Of a DNA stretch of 64,000 nt, positions 1 through 8,971 are shown piece after piece. The first letter of the stretch is position 1, and each line of letters opens with the position of its first letter. The notes beneath the pieces were generated by a model. It was not told where the DNA came from. It saw only the letters and a list, made by a program, of their open reading frames with translations, and did not search any database. This stretch comes from Buttiauxella agrestis ATCC 33320 (GTDB lineage: Bacteria > Pseudomonadota > Gammaproteobacteria > Enterobacterales > Enterobacteriaceae): positions 930,001 through 994,000 of the forward strand of contig JALKFA010000001.1 of NCBI GenBank assembly GCA_024169445.1. Direction: 5' to 3'. The position numbers and the translations under genes were made by a program.

Positions 1-790
1 CCATGTGATCCCAGCGTGTCGTTTCGCCAATCACAAACACCACATAGGTATCATCCAGCTCTTTGGGCGCGACATAAGTGAACTTCTTTGCTGGATTCAT
101 CAGCGAGTTGTTATCTGTTGATTCATCAGCCTGAGCCCAGGCAAAAAGACCTAATGCGGAAACCCAATTTGATGGCAGATATGAGTTAGCGACCACGCCA
201 CCATAGCTCGGCATATCAACGGTCGAGCGTTTCTCAGTGCGGTTTTGTTGTTTATCCAGCCAACGCAACGGCGCCCAAACCATCAGCCCGGCCAGCAGCA
301 CAATGGCCACATTTTTGATCCGTTGGCCCGGTGTTTTTAACTGATGAAGCAGCGTGTCACGCGTGTTGCTACCCCAAATGAGCGCCAGCGGGATAACGCT
401 GACCAAAATCATCCACATCACGAACTGATAACCGACAATTTCTTTCGAAAGGTCGATATCGGTGGTCATGACCGAGGCAATAATCCCGTAGCCAATGACG
501 ACATTAAGTAACGTCATGTAGTAGCTGGCGGCAACAGAGAACACTACAACCAGGGTGGCGAAAATTCGCCAAATTGCGCGGCCAAACAACGATAACAAAC
601 GAAGCAAAAAGAAGGTGACCAGCACGCATGCCGCGATTTCAGCCAGCATAGCGACAGCTTTTAATCCGCTAAATTCCCGAATGAATCCTTCGAAACGATG
701 GTAAAAAACCGAAAGGTTTAAAAATAGTCCGATGTACACCGCTAACAGTAAGCACAGCTTCTGTTGGGTCATCGATTTAACGTAATTCAT
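1..790 (-). CDS. eptB: Kdo2-lipid A phosphoethanolamine transferase EptB, N-terminal part
   Basis: Only the first 263 codons are in the window; the gene runs off the left edge. The product is an inner-membrane enzyme that adds phosphoethanolamine to the outer Kdo sugar of lipopolysaccharide. The translation starts MNYVKSMTQQK, shows several hydrophobic membrane segments over roughly the first 170 residues, and then enters the periplasmic catalytic domain at VVFVIGETTRWDHM, where the Glu of the GET motif is a metal ligand in this alkaline-phosphatase-like family. The nucleophilic Thr and remaining metal ligands lie outside. Position next to yhjX matches E. coli. Identity is firm; nothing can be said of the C-terminus. 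Confidence 0.93.
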   Translation of the reverse strand, partial: MNYVKSMTQQKLCLLLAVYIGLFLNLSVFYHRFEGFIREFSGLKAVAMLAEIAACVLVTFFLLRLLSLFGRAIWRIFATLVVVFSVAASYYMTLLNVVIGYGIIASVMTTDIDLSKEIVGYQFVMWMILVSVIPLALIWGSNTRDTLLHQLKTPGQRIKNVAIVLLAGLMVWAPLRWLDKQQNRTEKRSTVDMPSYGGVVANSYLPSNWVSALGLFAWAQADESTDNNSLMNPAKKFTYVAPKELDDTYVVFVIGETTRWDHM

Positions 791-1126
791 GCAGTTGTCC
801 GAAAAAATAAAGCAAAAAAAGAAATGTCATAAACACCACTCAGACTCCCTTTAGACTGGAAAATTCTGAGCGATGAAAAAATAAAGTCCCGTTCAGGACG
901 ATTATTAACCAGTTTTTGGAACGGATTAGTAGAGCATAGGGCTGGCAAAAAGTATCGGCAAAAATCCTAAACCGGGATGCTGTTTACATTTCTCCGCTCT
1001 GATTTACCGTTTTAGACGACATAACAATGAACAGACACAAGGAAGGATGACTTCGGGGATTTCACAATGAATTATGCCGCCGTATAACATCACGGCGGCA
1101 TGGTTTGCGGCATTAATATAGGGTTA
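791..1126. other. Intergenic region between eptB and yhjX
   Basis: This 336-base stretch should hold the eptB promoter and leader (minus strand) and the yhjX 3' end. I see no coding sequence I would defend. The only clear structure is the inverted repeat at 1074-1101. A string resembling a sigma-E -35 element occurs about 100 bases upstream of eptB, but its spacing to a -10 is wrong, so I do not call a promoter. Confidence 0.5.
1074..1101 (-). terminator. Perfect 10-bp stem hairpin at the yhjX 3' end
   Basis: ATGCCGCCGT and ACGGCGGCAT form a perfect 10-bp stem with an 8-base loop, 26 bases past the yhjX stop codon. The GC-rich stem suggests a terminator, but the bases after it on the minus strand are not a clear T-run, so intrinsic termination is only inferred. 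Confidence 0.45.
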
Positions 1127-2329
1127 TCAAGCGTGAGCTTGTTGCAGAACTTCTCGTGCCGGCGTACGGATAGTCGTGGAAATCGCCAGGGACAAAATCA
1201 GCAGCGCGAAGATAACGCAGAAGGTGACATAGAAGCCGCCAAAGACCGACGCGATAATCGAACCGCAGATGCTGCCAATACCAAACCCTAAGTAAATCAC
1301 ACCGTAGTTTTTAGTCAGGTTATTCAGCCCAAAGAACTCACTGACCAGTGATGGATAAACGGTGATGGTGCCGCCGAAGTTAAAGGCCACACAAGCTATC
1401 GCTGCGAAGAAAGTCGCTTCGTTGAGTGGGGCGAACAGCAGTGCCGCCATACCGACTAAAGAAATCACCTGGCCGATAGTGATAACGCGGATGCGGGCGA
1501 TTTTATCAGACAGAATGCCAAGCACTAAACGGCCGCTCAGGTTAGCAATGGCGATAACAGTGACTGCGTTAGCCGCAGATTCAGCAGTCAAATGCACCAT
1601 ACCCTGGGCAATATCTTTCGCTACACCAATGACATACAAACCACTCATGCAGGCAGTCAGGAACATAATTGCCAGCATCCAGTACTGTGGTTGACGCATA
1701 GATTCTGCAAGGGTGTAATCTTTTTCAGTCACACCATTCACTGTTTTCACTTCCTGCAATGGCGCATCTTTCATCAGCATTGAACCGAACAGAATCATCA
1801 CCATTGCCAGCCCACCCCAAATCATAAAGGTGCTTTCAAGGCCAACGGTTGCCAGCAAATGGCTGTCGATATATTTAAAACCTAAGCTGCCGAGGCCGTA
1901 TGAACCAATGGCAAGGGCGGAAATCAGACCTTTACGCTCCGGGAACCACTTCACGCAGTTTGAGAGTGTTATCAGGTAACCTGCGCCATCAGCGAGGCCT
2001 ACCAGCACACCAGCGCTCAGCCATAACATCAGCAAGTTGTCGGAGTGAGCGGTCAGGAAGAAGCCGACCCCCAGCAGCACACCAGCAGCCATCGTCACGT
2101 TACGAACACCAAAACGTTCCTGCAATTTCCCTGCGACGGAGGAAGAAATCGCAAGGCCAAGGCTTAACAAACCAAAGGAAAACGCCACCTGGCTGATTGG
2201 CTCACCCAGTTTTTGCGACAGCGCGCTATTGAACAGGCTCCAGGTATAAACGGAACCGAGGGCAAACTGAGTAATGATGGTGCCGATCAGAGTTAACCAG
2301 CGTGTACGGTTGTAGTTGGCATTATTCAT
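1127..2329 (-). CDS. yhjX: YhjX, MFS transporter of the oxalate/formate antiporter type, pyruvate-responsive
   Basis: A 400-residue major facilitator protein of 12 predicted membrane helices, close to E. coli YhjX along its length (TRWLTLIGTIITQFALGSVY near the N-terminus, FPERKGLISA in the middle). In E. coli its transcription is switched on by the YpdA/YpdB two-component system in response to extracellular pyruvate, but the transported substrate is not firmly known. I chose the ATG at 2329, which matches the E. coli start; the in-frame TTG five codons upstream has no ribosome site. A YpdB-like direct repeat lies about 80-110 bases upstream. The neighbours eptB and yhjY are the same as in E. 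coli. Confidence 0.93.
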   Translation of the reverse strand: MNNANYNRTRWLTLIGTIITQFALGSVYTWSLFNSALSQKLGEPISQVAFSFGLLSLGLAISSSVAGKLQERFGVRNVTMAAGVLLGVGFFLTAHSDNLLMLWLSAGVLVGLADGAGYLITLSNCVKWFPERKGLISALAIGSYGLGSLGFKYIDSHLLATVGLESTFMIWGGLAMVMILFGSMLMKDAPLQEVKTVNGVTEKDYTLAESMRQPQYWMLAIMFLTACMSGLYVIGVAKDIAQGMVHLTAESAANAVTVIAIANLSGRLVLGILSDKIARIRVITIGQVISLVGMAALLFAPLNEATFFAAIACVAFNFGGTITVYPSLVSEFFGLNNLTKNYGVIYLGFGIGSICGSIIASVFGGFYVTFCVIFALLILSLAISTTIRTPAREVLQQAHA

Positions 2330-2408
2330 GGCAGATGTCCGCAAAATTTAAGAGAAATCTTCTGCTGCCAAGAGTAACGAAGTGCATTTTATTCCAGGAG
2401 AAAAAGGC

Positions 2409-2439
2409 ATGAGATGCACTCAGGCCGGAATGAAATGCC
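2409..2439 (-). promoter_or_regulatory. Candidate YpdB binding site upstream of yhjX
   Basis: Read on the minus strand there is GGCATTTCAT, then 11 bases, then TGCATCTCAT. The motif described for YpdB at E. coli yhjX is GGCATTTCAT-N11-GGCATTTCAT. The first copy here is exact, the second matches 8 of 10, and the spacing is exact. This supports conserved pyruvate control of yhjX. Confidence 0.75.
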
Positions 2440-2519
2440 TCTGAGAGGGAATGAATGACCTGGACGTTGTCTTAATTTTTTGAACAGTTAGTAATTACTA
2501 TCAATGGAGGCTGCGTAAA

Positions 2520-2548
2520 CACTGATAATTAGATGTTAATTATCAGTG
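2520..2548. terminator. Perfect 12-bp AT-rich hairpin between yhjY and yhjX
   Basis: CACTGATAATTA and TAATTATCAGTG form a perfect 12-bp stem around a 5-base loop, 19 bases past the yhjY stop. No T-run follows on either side, so it may be a processing or weak termination signal rather than a classical terminator. Confidence 0.4.
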
Positions 2549-2567
2549 CCCAAGGTTAAATCAATGA

Positions 2568-3281
2568 TCAGAATTTCGCACTAACGCCGACGTTATAAAT
2601 ATAGGCCTCGCCAGTGGTTAAACCTTCTGCTTGTGACATCGAAGCAAATGCCGCCATATTTTTACTAATTGGCATATCGGCACCGACGGTAATATCCATC
2701 CAGTTGCTATCCTGGCCCGACGCAGTATTCGCCCTCATCCCGGACTGGGCTTTCCACAAGTTCTCGCCGTACTGATGGTTATAGCTTACCTGTGCCCACG
2801 GGCGCAGATAACCGAGTGATGAATCTACCCGCCAGCCCACAGTGGACACGCTGGCATGCCACAGTTGATCGGTAAATCGTGAGCCAACCGCCGAATCACC
2901 GTACTCGTTATATATCCCAGTCGATGAGCTATCCCAACTGTACTTTGCGGTCGGCCCGGTGGTGAAATTTCCAGGCAAATCGATATTCCAGCCAATACCC
3001 AAAAGTGAGCTATCAGCTGTCACACTATCGTTGCCAGAAACGAGCAGCAGCCCCTCCTGGTTTTGGGAGGTAAACGAAGAATTAATCCGTTCTGCAAGAA
3101 TATCGTTATAACTTGGTTGGTGACTACTGTCCCAAGTGTAATGATCCTGCATTTCGCCTGGAGCATCCTCAACAACATATTCTTGTTGCCAGGCAAATAC
3201 ATTCGTAGCATAAGACAGACAACACAAAGCCAGCACCGTGGTGAAAGTGACACGGCGACCACTGCATATATTTATGATCAT
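2568..3281 (-). CDS. yhjY: YhjY, outer-membrane autotransporter-type beta-barrel protein
   Basis: A 237-residue protein with a signal peptide ending near TNVFA (about residue 30), then WQQEYVVEDAPGE and the ILAERI segment typical of YhjY. The rest is alternating polar/hydrophobic strands (LWHASVSTVGWRV, RPWAQVSYNHQYGENLWKA, WMDITVGAD) and the chain ends in Phe after VSAKF, the usual end of an outer-membrane barrel. The family is annotated as the barrel domain of lipase/esterase autotransporters, but no catalytic Ser motif is visible here, so enzymatic activity should not be assumed. Located between yhjX and tag as in E. coli. Confidence 0.88.
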   Translation of the reverse strand: MIINICSGRRVTFTTVLALCCLSYATNVFAWQQEYVVEDAPGEMQDHYTWDSSHQPSYNDILAERINSSFTSQNQEGLLLVSGNDSVTADSSLLGIGWNIDLPGNFTTGPTAKYSWDSSSTGIYNEYGDSAVGSRFTDQLWHASVSTVGWRVDSSLGYLRPWAQVSYNHQYGENLWKAQSGMRANTASGQDSNWMDITVGADMPISKNMAAFASMSQAEGLTTGEAYIYNVGVSAKF

Positions 3282-3345
3282 TCAAGCGACTCCAGGAAAG
3301 AGCCAAATCCGGCGATATTTTTAGTCTTTTTGGCGGGCTTGCGGA

Positions 3346-3473
3346 TAGCCCCAAAATAATTCAAGGTGCATCGAGGCGGCCAGAGAGCGAGTCCCGATGA
3401 ACTTACATGAGTAAGTGATTCGGGTGAGTAAACGCAGCCAACGATGAGGCAACTTGAAGTATGACGGGGATAG
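3346..3473. repeat. ERIC (intergenic repeat unit) element, copy 1
   Basis: About 128 bases with the ERIC architecture: an outer inverted repeat (starting near ATAGCCCC, ending near GACGGGGAT) and a central palindrome around ACTTACATGAGTAAGTGATT. A second copy lies at 53399-53522. It fills most of the gap between yhjY and tag; the tag ribosome site lies outside it. Confidence 0.85.
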
Positions 3474-3545
3474 CCCTGATTTAACTATTGTCTCTTTATC
3501 TGGCACGTCAAGTTGGCACGAGAAATTTCATCGAAGGAGAAACGT

Positions 3546-4109
3546 ATGATTCGTTGTGGATGGGTGTCTCAGGATCCGCTTTACATGGAATATCACGATA
3601 AAGAATGGGGCGTACCGGTGACCGATGGGCAACACCTTTTCGAGATGATCTGCCTTGAAGGACAACAAGCCGGTTTGTCCTGGATTACGGTGCTGAAAAA
3701 ACGTGAAAACTATCGTCGCTGCTTTAAAAATTTTGACCCGCAAGCCGTGGCGTTACTGCAACCAGAAGATGTCGACTTGCTGGTTCAGGACGCCAGCATT
3801 ATCCGCCATCGTGGAAAACTAGAAGCCATTATCAATAACGCAAAAGCGTACCTCGCGATGGAAGCCAACGGCGAAAAATTCCCTGAATTTGTCTGGTCGT
3901 TTGTCGACAACCAGGCGCAAGTGACACAAGCCGCTACGCTTGCTGAAATCCCGACTACCACCCCCGCTTCAGATGCGCTATCCAAGGCACTAAAAAAACG
4001 TGGCTTCAAATTTGTCGGCTCCACGATCTGCTACTCATTCATGCAGGCCTGTGGTCTGGTCAACGACCACGTGACGAGTTGCTTCTGCCACCCTGATAAT
4101 CTCAAATGA
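3546..4109 (+). CDS. tag: DNA-3-methyladenine glycosylase I
   Basis: A 187-residue base-excision repair enzyme that removes 3-methyladenine from alkylated DNA. It matches E. coli Tag throughout: MIRCGWVSQDPLYMEYHDKE at the start, LFEMICLEGQQAGLSW in the helix-hairpin-helix fold, KKRGFKFVGSTICYSFMQA, and the zinc-binding residues Cys4, His17, His and Cys near the C-terminus (NDHVTSCFCHP). I start at the ATG at 3546, which has the ribosome site GAAGGAGA just upstream; an in-frame start 11 codons earlier is not supported. Its stop overlaps the yiaC start by four bases (ATGA), so the two are translationally coupled. Confidence 0.97.
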   Translation: MIRCGWVSQDPLYMEYHDKEWGVPVTDGQHLFEMICLEGQQAGLSWITVLKKRENYRRCFKNFDPQAVALLQPEDVDLLVQDASIIRHRGKLEAIINNAKAYLAMEANGEKFPEFVWSFVDNQAQVTQAATLAEIPTTTPASDALSKALKKRGFKFVGSTICYSFMQACGLVNDHVTSCFCHPDNLK

Positions 4110-4546
4110 TCCGCCGTCTACAACCCCATGAAATGGATGAGCTGATAGCACTTTGGCTTGCCAGCACCATTGATGCTCATCCGTTTATTAGCGAAAGCTA
4201 TTGGCATGAAAGCGAATCCATCGTGCGGAACGTTTATATTCCACAATCGGTGACCTGGGTTTATCTCCAAAACGATAAAATAGCCGGCTTTATCAGCGTG
4301 ATGGATTCACTGTTTATTGGTGCGCTGTTTGTGAGTGAACCGTTTATCGGCAAGGGAATTGGCAATGCTTTGATGGCACACGTCAAAAAGCAGTATCCCG
4401 CGTTGAGTCTTGAGGTTTACCAGAAGAATTATCGGGCAGTGGATTTTTACCACCACCAGGGCTTTCGTATTGAAGAAAGCGCCTGGCAAAATGAGACGCA
4501 CCACCCGACGTGGATTATGAGCTGGCCGGAGGGAGAAACGCTGTAA
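4106..4546 (+). CDS. yiaC: YiaC, GNAT-family N-acetyltransferase
   Basis: A 146-residue GNAT acetyltransferase, the same length as E. coli YiaC, which acetylates lysines on proteins. The acetyl-CoA binding motif A is visible as [20 protein letters not shown] (about residues 76-94) followed by the [10 protein letters not shown] motif (about 113-122). It overlaps tag by four bases, giving a two-gene operon. Its 3' end overlaps the convergent bisC gene by 32 bases. Confidence 0.94.
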   Translation: MIRRLQPHEMDELIALWLASTIDAHPFISESYWHESESIVRNVYIPQSVTWVYLQNDKIAGFISVMDSLFIGALFVSEPFIGKGIGNALMAHVKKQYPALSLEVYQKNYRAVDFYHHQGFRIEESAWQNETHHPTWIMSWPEGETL

Positions 4547-6896
4547 CCTCCGGAGCAGGGCCGAGATATTTTTCGGCCCACACCAGTGAAGAGTTCGCCG
4601 CGCAACCATTGGCGAGCCGCGAAGTCGGTATATCCAGCGTCAGCACGTTAACCGCACCGTTTTTACACAGCTTATCGTCATTCAGATCGGGCCATGCGCC
4701 CTGATGAATACAGACTACGCCCGGCTTGATGCCATCCGTCACTAAAGCCCCGACCAACACCTGCCCACGGGCATTCCACACTCGCACCAAATCGCCATCC
4801 GCAATACCACGTTCAGCGGCATCTTTAGGATGTAGCGTTAACGGCTCGCGTCCGGCAATGGCGTATTTCTCGCGTAGTGCCGCATAGTTAAGTTGGCTGT
4901 GCAAGCGGTGCGCCGGATGCGATGAAAGCAGTTGAAGCTGGCCTGCTGCGGCATTGCCCTGCCATTCATTCGGCGCAAGCCAGGTCGGGTGCCCCGGGCA
5001 ATCAGCATAAGCAAAACTGGCGATGCGCTCTGAATAGATTTCGATTTTACCGCTCGGAGTTTTTAACGGATTAGCCTGTGGATCGGTGCGGAAATCAGCA
5101 AAACGGATGAAAGCGGCGTTCTTCTCACTTTCTGGCATTTCTATCAACTGGTTAGATTCCCAGAACTGCTGGAAATCGGGCAGTTCTACTTGTTGAGCCG
5201 CTCCGCGCTTACGCGCAATTTCGTAAAACTCTTCCAGCCATTGCAGCTCGGTTTTGCCTTCCGTGAAGCGCGTTTCGCCACCCTCTTCCCAGAGAGCACT
5301 AAGCTGTGCAAAAACGTCGAAATCATTACGTGCCTCCGCCTGTGGTGAAACCACCTGCTTCATCGGCACCAGATGCTGGTTGCTGTAATCGCCAGTCATC
5401 GTCAAATCGTTGCGCTCAAAAGATGTGGTGATCGGCAACACAATATCCGCGTGTTTTGCGGCAGCCGTCCAGAAGCATTCGGAAATCACCACCAACTCAG
5501 GTTTCTGCCAGGCTTTAATCAGGCGGTTAGTGTCCTGATGATGGGTAAAATTGGCACCGCCCGCCCACCACAACATGCGGATGTCCGGGAAGGTTTTTTG
5601 CTGCCCATTATGCTGATACTCGCCACCAGGGTTTTCCAGCGCTTCCACAATGCGCGCCACCGGGATTTTTTCCACGGCATCAGTTCCATTCGCCACCGCC
5701 CCCTGTAGAGACCCCAACACTGCCGCGCGACGCGTCGGATTACCGCCATTCGCAAAGTGATAAGACAGCCCAAAACCGCCGCCGGGCGTTCCAATCTGCC
5801 CAAGCATCGCCGCCAGCGTCACCAGCATCCAGTGTTTTTGCTCGCCGTACTGCTGGCGCTGCATTCCCCAGCCCGACATTAGCATGGTGCGTTTTTCACT
5901 AAATAAACGCGCCAGATCTTCGATGGTTTGCGCCGGTACGCCGCAAATCTCTGCCGCCCAATGCGCCGTTTTTGGCTGGCCGTCAGATTCGCCAAACAGA
6001 TAAGCCGCAAATTTGTCGTAACCGTGAGTGCAGCGTGCCAGGAATGGCACATCGTGCCAGCCATTTTTTGCCAGCGTGTGGGCAATGCCCAGCATCAACG
6101 CCACATCGGTTCCCATATTCGGCGCAATCCACTGCACTTTTTCACCGAGGAAATCCACCGTCTCCGATCGCATCGGATCAATGGCGATTACAGTTTTACC
6201 GCTAGCCTTCAGCTGTTCGAAATACTTCACCCCCTGCTCATCGCTGGCGTTCCAGGCGATCTTCAGCGTATTTAGTGGGTTAGCACTCCACAACACCACC
6301 ACTTCGCTATGCTCAAGCACCAGCGGCCAGCTGGTTTGCTGTTGATAAACTTCATTGGAGCCAACCACATACGGCATGATGACCTGTGCCGCACCGGTCG
6401 AATAATCACCCAGATGCCCGGTATATCCGCCCGCCAGGCTCATATAGCGTTGCAGTAAGGTCGCTGCTTTATGCAGCACACCATTGGAGCGCCAGCCATA
6501 GGAACCGGCAAAAATAGCAGCTGCACCATAAGTCTGGCGAATGCGTTGATGCTGCTGGTGAATGAGTTGCAGCGCTTCATCCCAGCTAATCCGCACATAT
6601 TCATCCTCACCACGCACACCCTGTGGCGCATCGGGTGATGCCAGGAAACCTTTTCGGGCCATCGGAAATTGCACACGAGCCTTACTGTGGACCTGGTCCG
6701 GAACCGCACTTTGCAATGAATTCTCATGCCCGGTTTCCAGTGCGCCAGTGGAACTGAGGACACGCTCGCCGTCCGTTTCAACCAGCATCGGGCCCCAGTG
6801 TGCGGCCGTGAGAATTTTCTTGTTTGGTGAGAATGCGCTAGCCAATTTGGGCTCCCGTGTTTGCAGGTAATGGGCATGTGGCGATCTAATGACCAC
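4515..6896 (-). CDS. bisC: Biotin sulfoxide reductase, molybdopterin enzyme
   Basis: A molybdopterin (bis-MGD) oxidoreductase of the DMSO reductase family that reduces d-biotin d-sulfoxide and, in E. coli, also methionine sulfoxide. It is 793 residues from the GTG at 6896 against 777 in E. coli. Family blocks are clear: [78 protein letters not shown]. There is no N-terminal cysteine cluster and no Tat signal, as expected for cytoplasmic BisC. The start is uncertain: homology begins at ILTAAHWG (about residue 28), and GTG at 6896 or TTG at 6845 are both possible. Confidence 0.94.
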   Translation of the reverse strand: MVIRSPHAHYLQTREPKLASAFSPNKKILTAAHWGPMLVETDGERVLSSTGALETGHENSLQSAVPDQVHSKARVQFPMARKGFLASPDAPQGVRGEDEYVRISWDEALQLIHQQHQRIRQTYGAAAIFAGSYGWRSNGVLHKAATLLQRYMSLAGGYTGHLGDYSTGAAQVIMPYVVGSNEVYQQQTSWPLVLEHSEVVVLWSANPLNTLKIAWNASDEQGVKYFEQLKASGKTVIAIDPMRSETVDFLGEKVQWIAPNMGTDVALMLGIAHTLAKNGWHDVPFLARCTHGYDKFAAYLFGESDGQPKTAHWAAEICGVPAQTIEDLARLFSEKRTMLMSGWGMQRQQYGEQKHWMLVTLAAMLGQIGTPGGGFGLSYHFANGGNPTRRAAVLGSLQGAVANGTDAVEKIPVARIVEALENPGGEYQHNGQQKTFPDIRMLWWAGGANFTHHQDTNRLIKAWQKPELVVISECFWTAAAKHADIVLPITTSFERNDLTMTGDYSNQHLVPMKQVVSPQAEARNDFDVFAQLSALWEEGGETRFTEGKTELQWLEEFYEIARKRGAAQQVELPDFQQFWESNQLIEMPESEKNAAFIRFADFRTDPQANPLKTPSGKIEIYSERIASFAYADCPGHPTWLAPNEWQGNAAAGQLQLLSSHPAHRLHSQLNYAALREKYAIAGREPLTLHPKDAAERGIADGDLVRVWNARGQVLVGALVTDGIKPGVVCIHQGAWPDLNDDKLCKNGAVNVLTLDIPTSRLANGCAANSSLVWAEKYLGPAPEVTAFLPPASS

Positions 6897-7011
6897 TCGA
6901 TATTTTGTTTACAAATTCAGACGACTCTATAGAAACATCGACATATTCACACGGCATAATCAACCGCCGCTTAGCATGCGGTTGCTTTATTTAATTCACC
7001 AAGGAAATAAG

Positions 7012-7674
7012 ATGAAAAAACGCGTCATGATGATTGCCGCCATAGTTTGCGGCACGTTAGCAGTTTCTGGCTGTACTACCAACCCTTACACCGGCGAGCG
7101 TGAAGCTGGAAAAGCGGGTGTCGGAGCAGGTCTTGGCTCACTGGTAGGTGCTGGCATCGGCGCTCTTTCCTCATCGAAAAAAGATCGCGGCAAAGGCGCA
7201 CTGATTGGTGCCGCAGCGGGTGCTGCATTAGGTGGTGGCGTTGGTTATTACATGGATGTGCAAGAAGCTAAACTGCGTGAAAAAATGCAGGGAACTGGCG
7301 TAAGCGTCACGCGTAATGGCGACAACATCGTACTTAATATGCCAAACAACGTCACTTTTGACAGCAGCAGCGCAACGCTTAAACCTGCTGGGGCGAACAC
7401 CCTGACCGGCGTGGCGATGGTACTGAAAGAATATCCGAAAACTGCGGTTAACGTCGTAGGTTACACCGACAGCACCGGCAGCAACGAGCTGAATATGAAG
7501 CTCTCCCAGCAACGTGCCGACGGCGTAGGTAGCGCGCTTATCACCCAGGGCGTGGCAGCTAACCGTGTACGCACCACCGGTGCAGGCCCGGCGAACCCAA
7601 TTGCCAGCAACAGCACTGCTGAAGGCAAGGCGCAGAACCGCCGCGTAGAAATTACATTGAGCCCATTAGCTTAA
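7012..7674 (+). CDS. yiaD: YiaD, OmpA-domain outer-membrane lipoprotein
   Basis: A 220-residue lipoprotein: signal peptide with lipobox VSGC (Cys near residue 20), a glycine-rich hydrophobic segment (GVGAGLGSLVGAGIGALSSS and GALIGAAAGAALGGGVGYYM) and a C-terminal OmpA-type peptidoglycan-binding domain (VTFDSSSATLKPAG, VVGYTDSTGSNELN, LSQQRADGV, NRRVEI). It matches E. coli YiaD, a multicopy suppressor of bamD defects. I start at the ATG at 7012 after the ribosome site AAGGAA, giving a proper signal peptide; longer in-frame extensions do not. Divergent from bisC, as in E. coli. Confidence 0.95.
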   Translation: MKKRVMMIAAIVCGTLAVSGCTTNPYTGEREAGKAGVGAGLGSLVGAGIGALSSSKKDRGKGALIGAAAGAALGGGVGYYMDVQEAKLREKMQGTGVSVTRNGDNIVLNMPNNVTFDSSSATLKPAGANTLTGVAMVLKEYPKTAVNVVGYTDSTGSNELNMKLSQQRADGVGSALITQGVAANRVRTTGAGPANPIASNSTAEGKAQNRRVEITLSPLA

Positions 7675-7686
7675 TCTTTGGCTTTC

Positions 7687-7711
7687 TCGCCCCGGCCATA
7701 TGTCGGGGCGA
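7687..7711 (+). terminator. Hairpin after yiaD
   Basis: TCGCCCCG and CGGGGCGA form an 8-bp GC-rich stem starting 13 bases after the yiaD stop, followed by TGATTTTCC. The T-run is short, so it is a probable but not ideal terminator. Confidence 0.55.
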
Positions 7712-7742
7712 TGATTTTCCATCCTGGTATAAACCCAAAAAT

Positions 7743-8360
7743 TCACATCGGTGGCGTAAGCCCGTTTTTGCCAGCAGAAATACCACGCGCCACCAACTGG
7801 CCTTTATCGTCTTTCGCAGCATGTACCATCACTTTGGTACCGGGTTGCAGCAAGTTTCGTGAGCCTGGGGTAATCAAGACGACGGGTACATCGTCCGGCA
7901 CAATCACCGTTTTCTCCATGTCTTTAACCTTCACTGTCATGGTGCGGCCCTGGCTATTCACCAGTTTACCCACCGTCCCGTTCGTCATGGTATTCACGTT
8001 ACCATCTGCAGATTCAAAGGGATTAAAGCCTTCGCCTGAGCCACGCAAGCTTGGGGCAAACACATGGACTTCCAGCGCCTTCAGCGTACCATCAGCCTGC
8101 TGGACAGCAGCCGTGCCAATAAAACTATCAGGCTTGATATCACTGATTTTGGCCTCGCTGATGCTGTTCACTTTGGTTTTGTCTGTCAAAACCACATCGA
8201 GCTTTTCCCCCTGTCGGGTGGTGATGATGACTGAATGGTCATTCACCGAATCAATTGTTCCGCGAATTGGCCTAATGACATTATCAACTTGAGCCACCAC
8301 AACTCCCGTACTCAGCATCAGAACACTGAGCAATAAAGCGGACAAACGATGCTTTAGCAT
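7743..8360 (-). CDS. Secreted protein of unknown function, DUF5666-like
   Basis: A 205-residue protein with a clear signal peptide (MLKHRLSALLLSVLMLSTGV, cleavage near VVAQ). The mature part is rich in short beta-strand patterns and holds two similar units: IRGTIDSVNDHSVIITTRQG and the later NGTVGKLVNSQGRTMTVKVK, each a 'G-x-V/I-x-x-V/S ... V-x-V' barrel-like segment followed by a valine-rich stretch. This resembles DUF5666 OB-fold-like repeats found in exported proteins. I do not recognise a specific orthologue in E. coli at this place. It is probably periplasmic; no partner or pathway can be read from the context, except that it sits at a point where E. coli synteny breaks. Confidence 0.8.
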   Translation of the reverse strand: MLKHRLSALLLSVLMLSTGVVVAQVDNVIRPIRGTIDSVNDHSVIITTRQGEKLDVVLTDKTKVNSISEAKISDIKPDSFIGTAAVQQADGTLKALEVHVFAPSLRGSGEGFNPFESADGNVNTMTNGTVGKLVNSQGRTMTVKVKDMEKTVIVPDDVPVVLITPGSRNLLQPGTKVMVHAAKDDKGQLVARGISAGKNGLTPPM

Positions 8361-8558
8361 GTCTCTCTCCTGTTTTCAGCGAATGAATAATTAGCAAGCT
8401 CATTAAGGGTAATTCGTGAATGAAAATCGGGGAGGAAAGTGGCGTGAAAGAGTGTGTTTAAAGATTTCTTCGAATCGTGTTACGGCTGGCAGTCGCGACT
8501 AAACTATCGTGATACGCTGCGTGAATTCGATAACCACCGTGCTGGTTCAGGAAACAAT

Positions 8559-8861
8559 ATGGCTTATAAATACGCTTTGATATTGCTTATCCCGCTCGCC
8601 ATTATTGGCTGCTCATCGACTGATACTTCAGGCTATGACGGGCATAAAACTATTAGTCCGGCAGAGACTAACGAGGCATTAATGATGCGCTCGCAATATC
8701 CGGATCAGTATTATGGCCGTGAAAATTTAACCACTGAGCAGCGCAGAGAAATAAGTGAGAAAATGCGTGCAGACAGGCTGGAAGCACGAGGACGGCAGGA
8801 TAACAGCACCGACAGCGGCGATGGTTTCGGGCAATCCGTTCCCCAGGGGTTTTACAACTAA
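8559..8861 (+). CDS. Small lipoprotein of unknown function
   Basis: A 100-residue lipoprotein: MAYKYALILLIPLAIIGCSS has a hydrophobic core ending in the lipobox IIGC, so Cys18 would be lipidated. The mature chain is hydrophilic, with a charged helix-forming stretch (TTEQRREISEKMRADRLEA) and a low-complexity Asp/Ser/Gly tail. I start at the ATG at 8559, preceded by the ribosome site AGGA; an upstream in-frame start would bury the signal peptide. I do not recognise the family. A strong bidirectional terminator follows 18 bases after the stop. Confidence 0.75.
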   Translation: MAYKYALILLIPLAIIGCSSTDTSGYDGHKTISPAETNEALMMRSQYPDQYYGRENLTTEQRREISEKMRADRLEARGRQDNSTDSGDGFGQSVPQGFYN

Positions 8862-8879
8862 GTCAATTTCAGAACCTAC

Positions 8880-8922
8880 AAAAACAAAAAACCCCGCTGG
8901 TGAGGCGAGGTTTTTTGTTTTT
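8880..8922. terminator. Bidirectional terminator shared by the small lipoprotein gene and istR
   Basis: A-rich AAAAACAAAAAACC and T-rich GGTTTTTTGTTTTT flank a CGC/GCG stem and a loop TGGTGAG. Either strand reads as a GC stem followed by a long T-run, so it can end the lipoprotein transcript (plus) and the IstR RNA (minus). Confidence 0.88.
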
Positions 8923-8965
8923 GCTGCTAGTGCTTTTACTGCTTCGCACACCAGATCACATCAAC
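8880..8965 (-). ncRNA. istR: IstR-1 antitoxin small RNA
   Basis: On the minus strand a near-consensus sigma-70 promoter (TTGCAC, 17 bases, TATATT) is followed six bases later by GTTGATGTGATCTGGTGTGC, which resembles the 5' end of E. coli IstR-1 as I recall it, and the unit ends about 86 bases on at a strong terminator. The first 20 bases are complementary to the tisB leader at 9201-9220, with 17 Watson-Crick pairs, two G-U pairs and one mismatch. In E. coli, IstR-1 is made constitutively and blocks ribosome standby on tisB mRNA, triggering RNase III cleavage. The 5' end is inferred from promoter spacing. Confidence 0.87.
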
Positions 8966-8971
8966 CTCCAA

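Noticed and set aside
862-893. Sigma-E type promoter for eptB (GGGACTT then TCAGA)
   Set aside because: The -35-like element has a mismatch and the spacer is about 14 rather than 16 bases.
2342-2344. TTG start for yhjX
   Set aside because: No ribosome site, and the next in-frame ATG matches the known start in E. coli.
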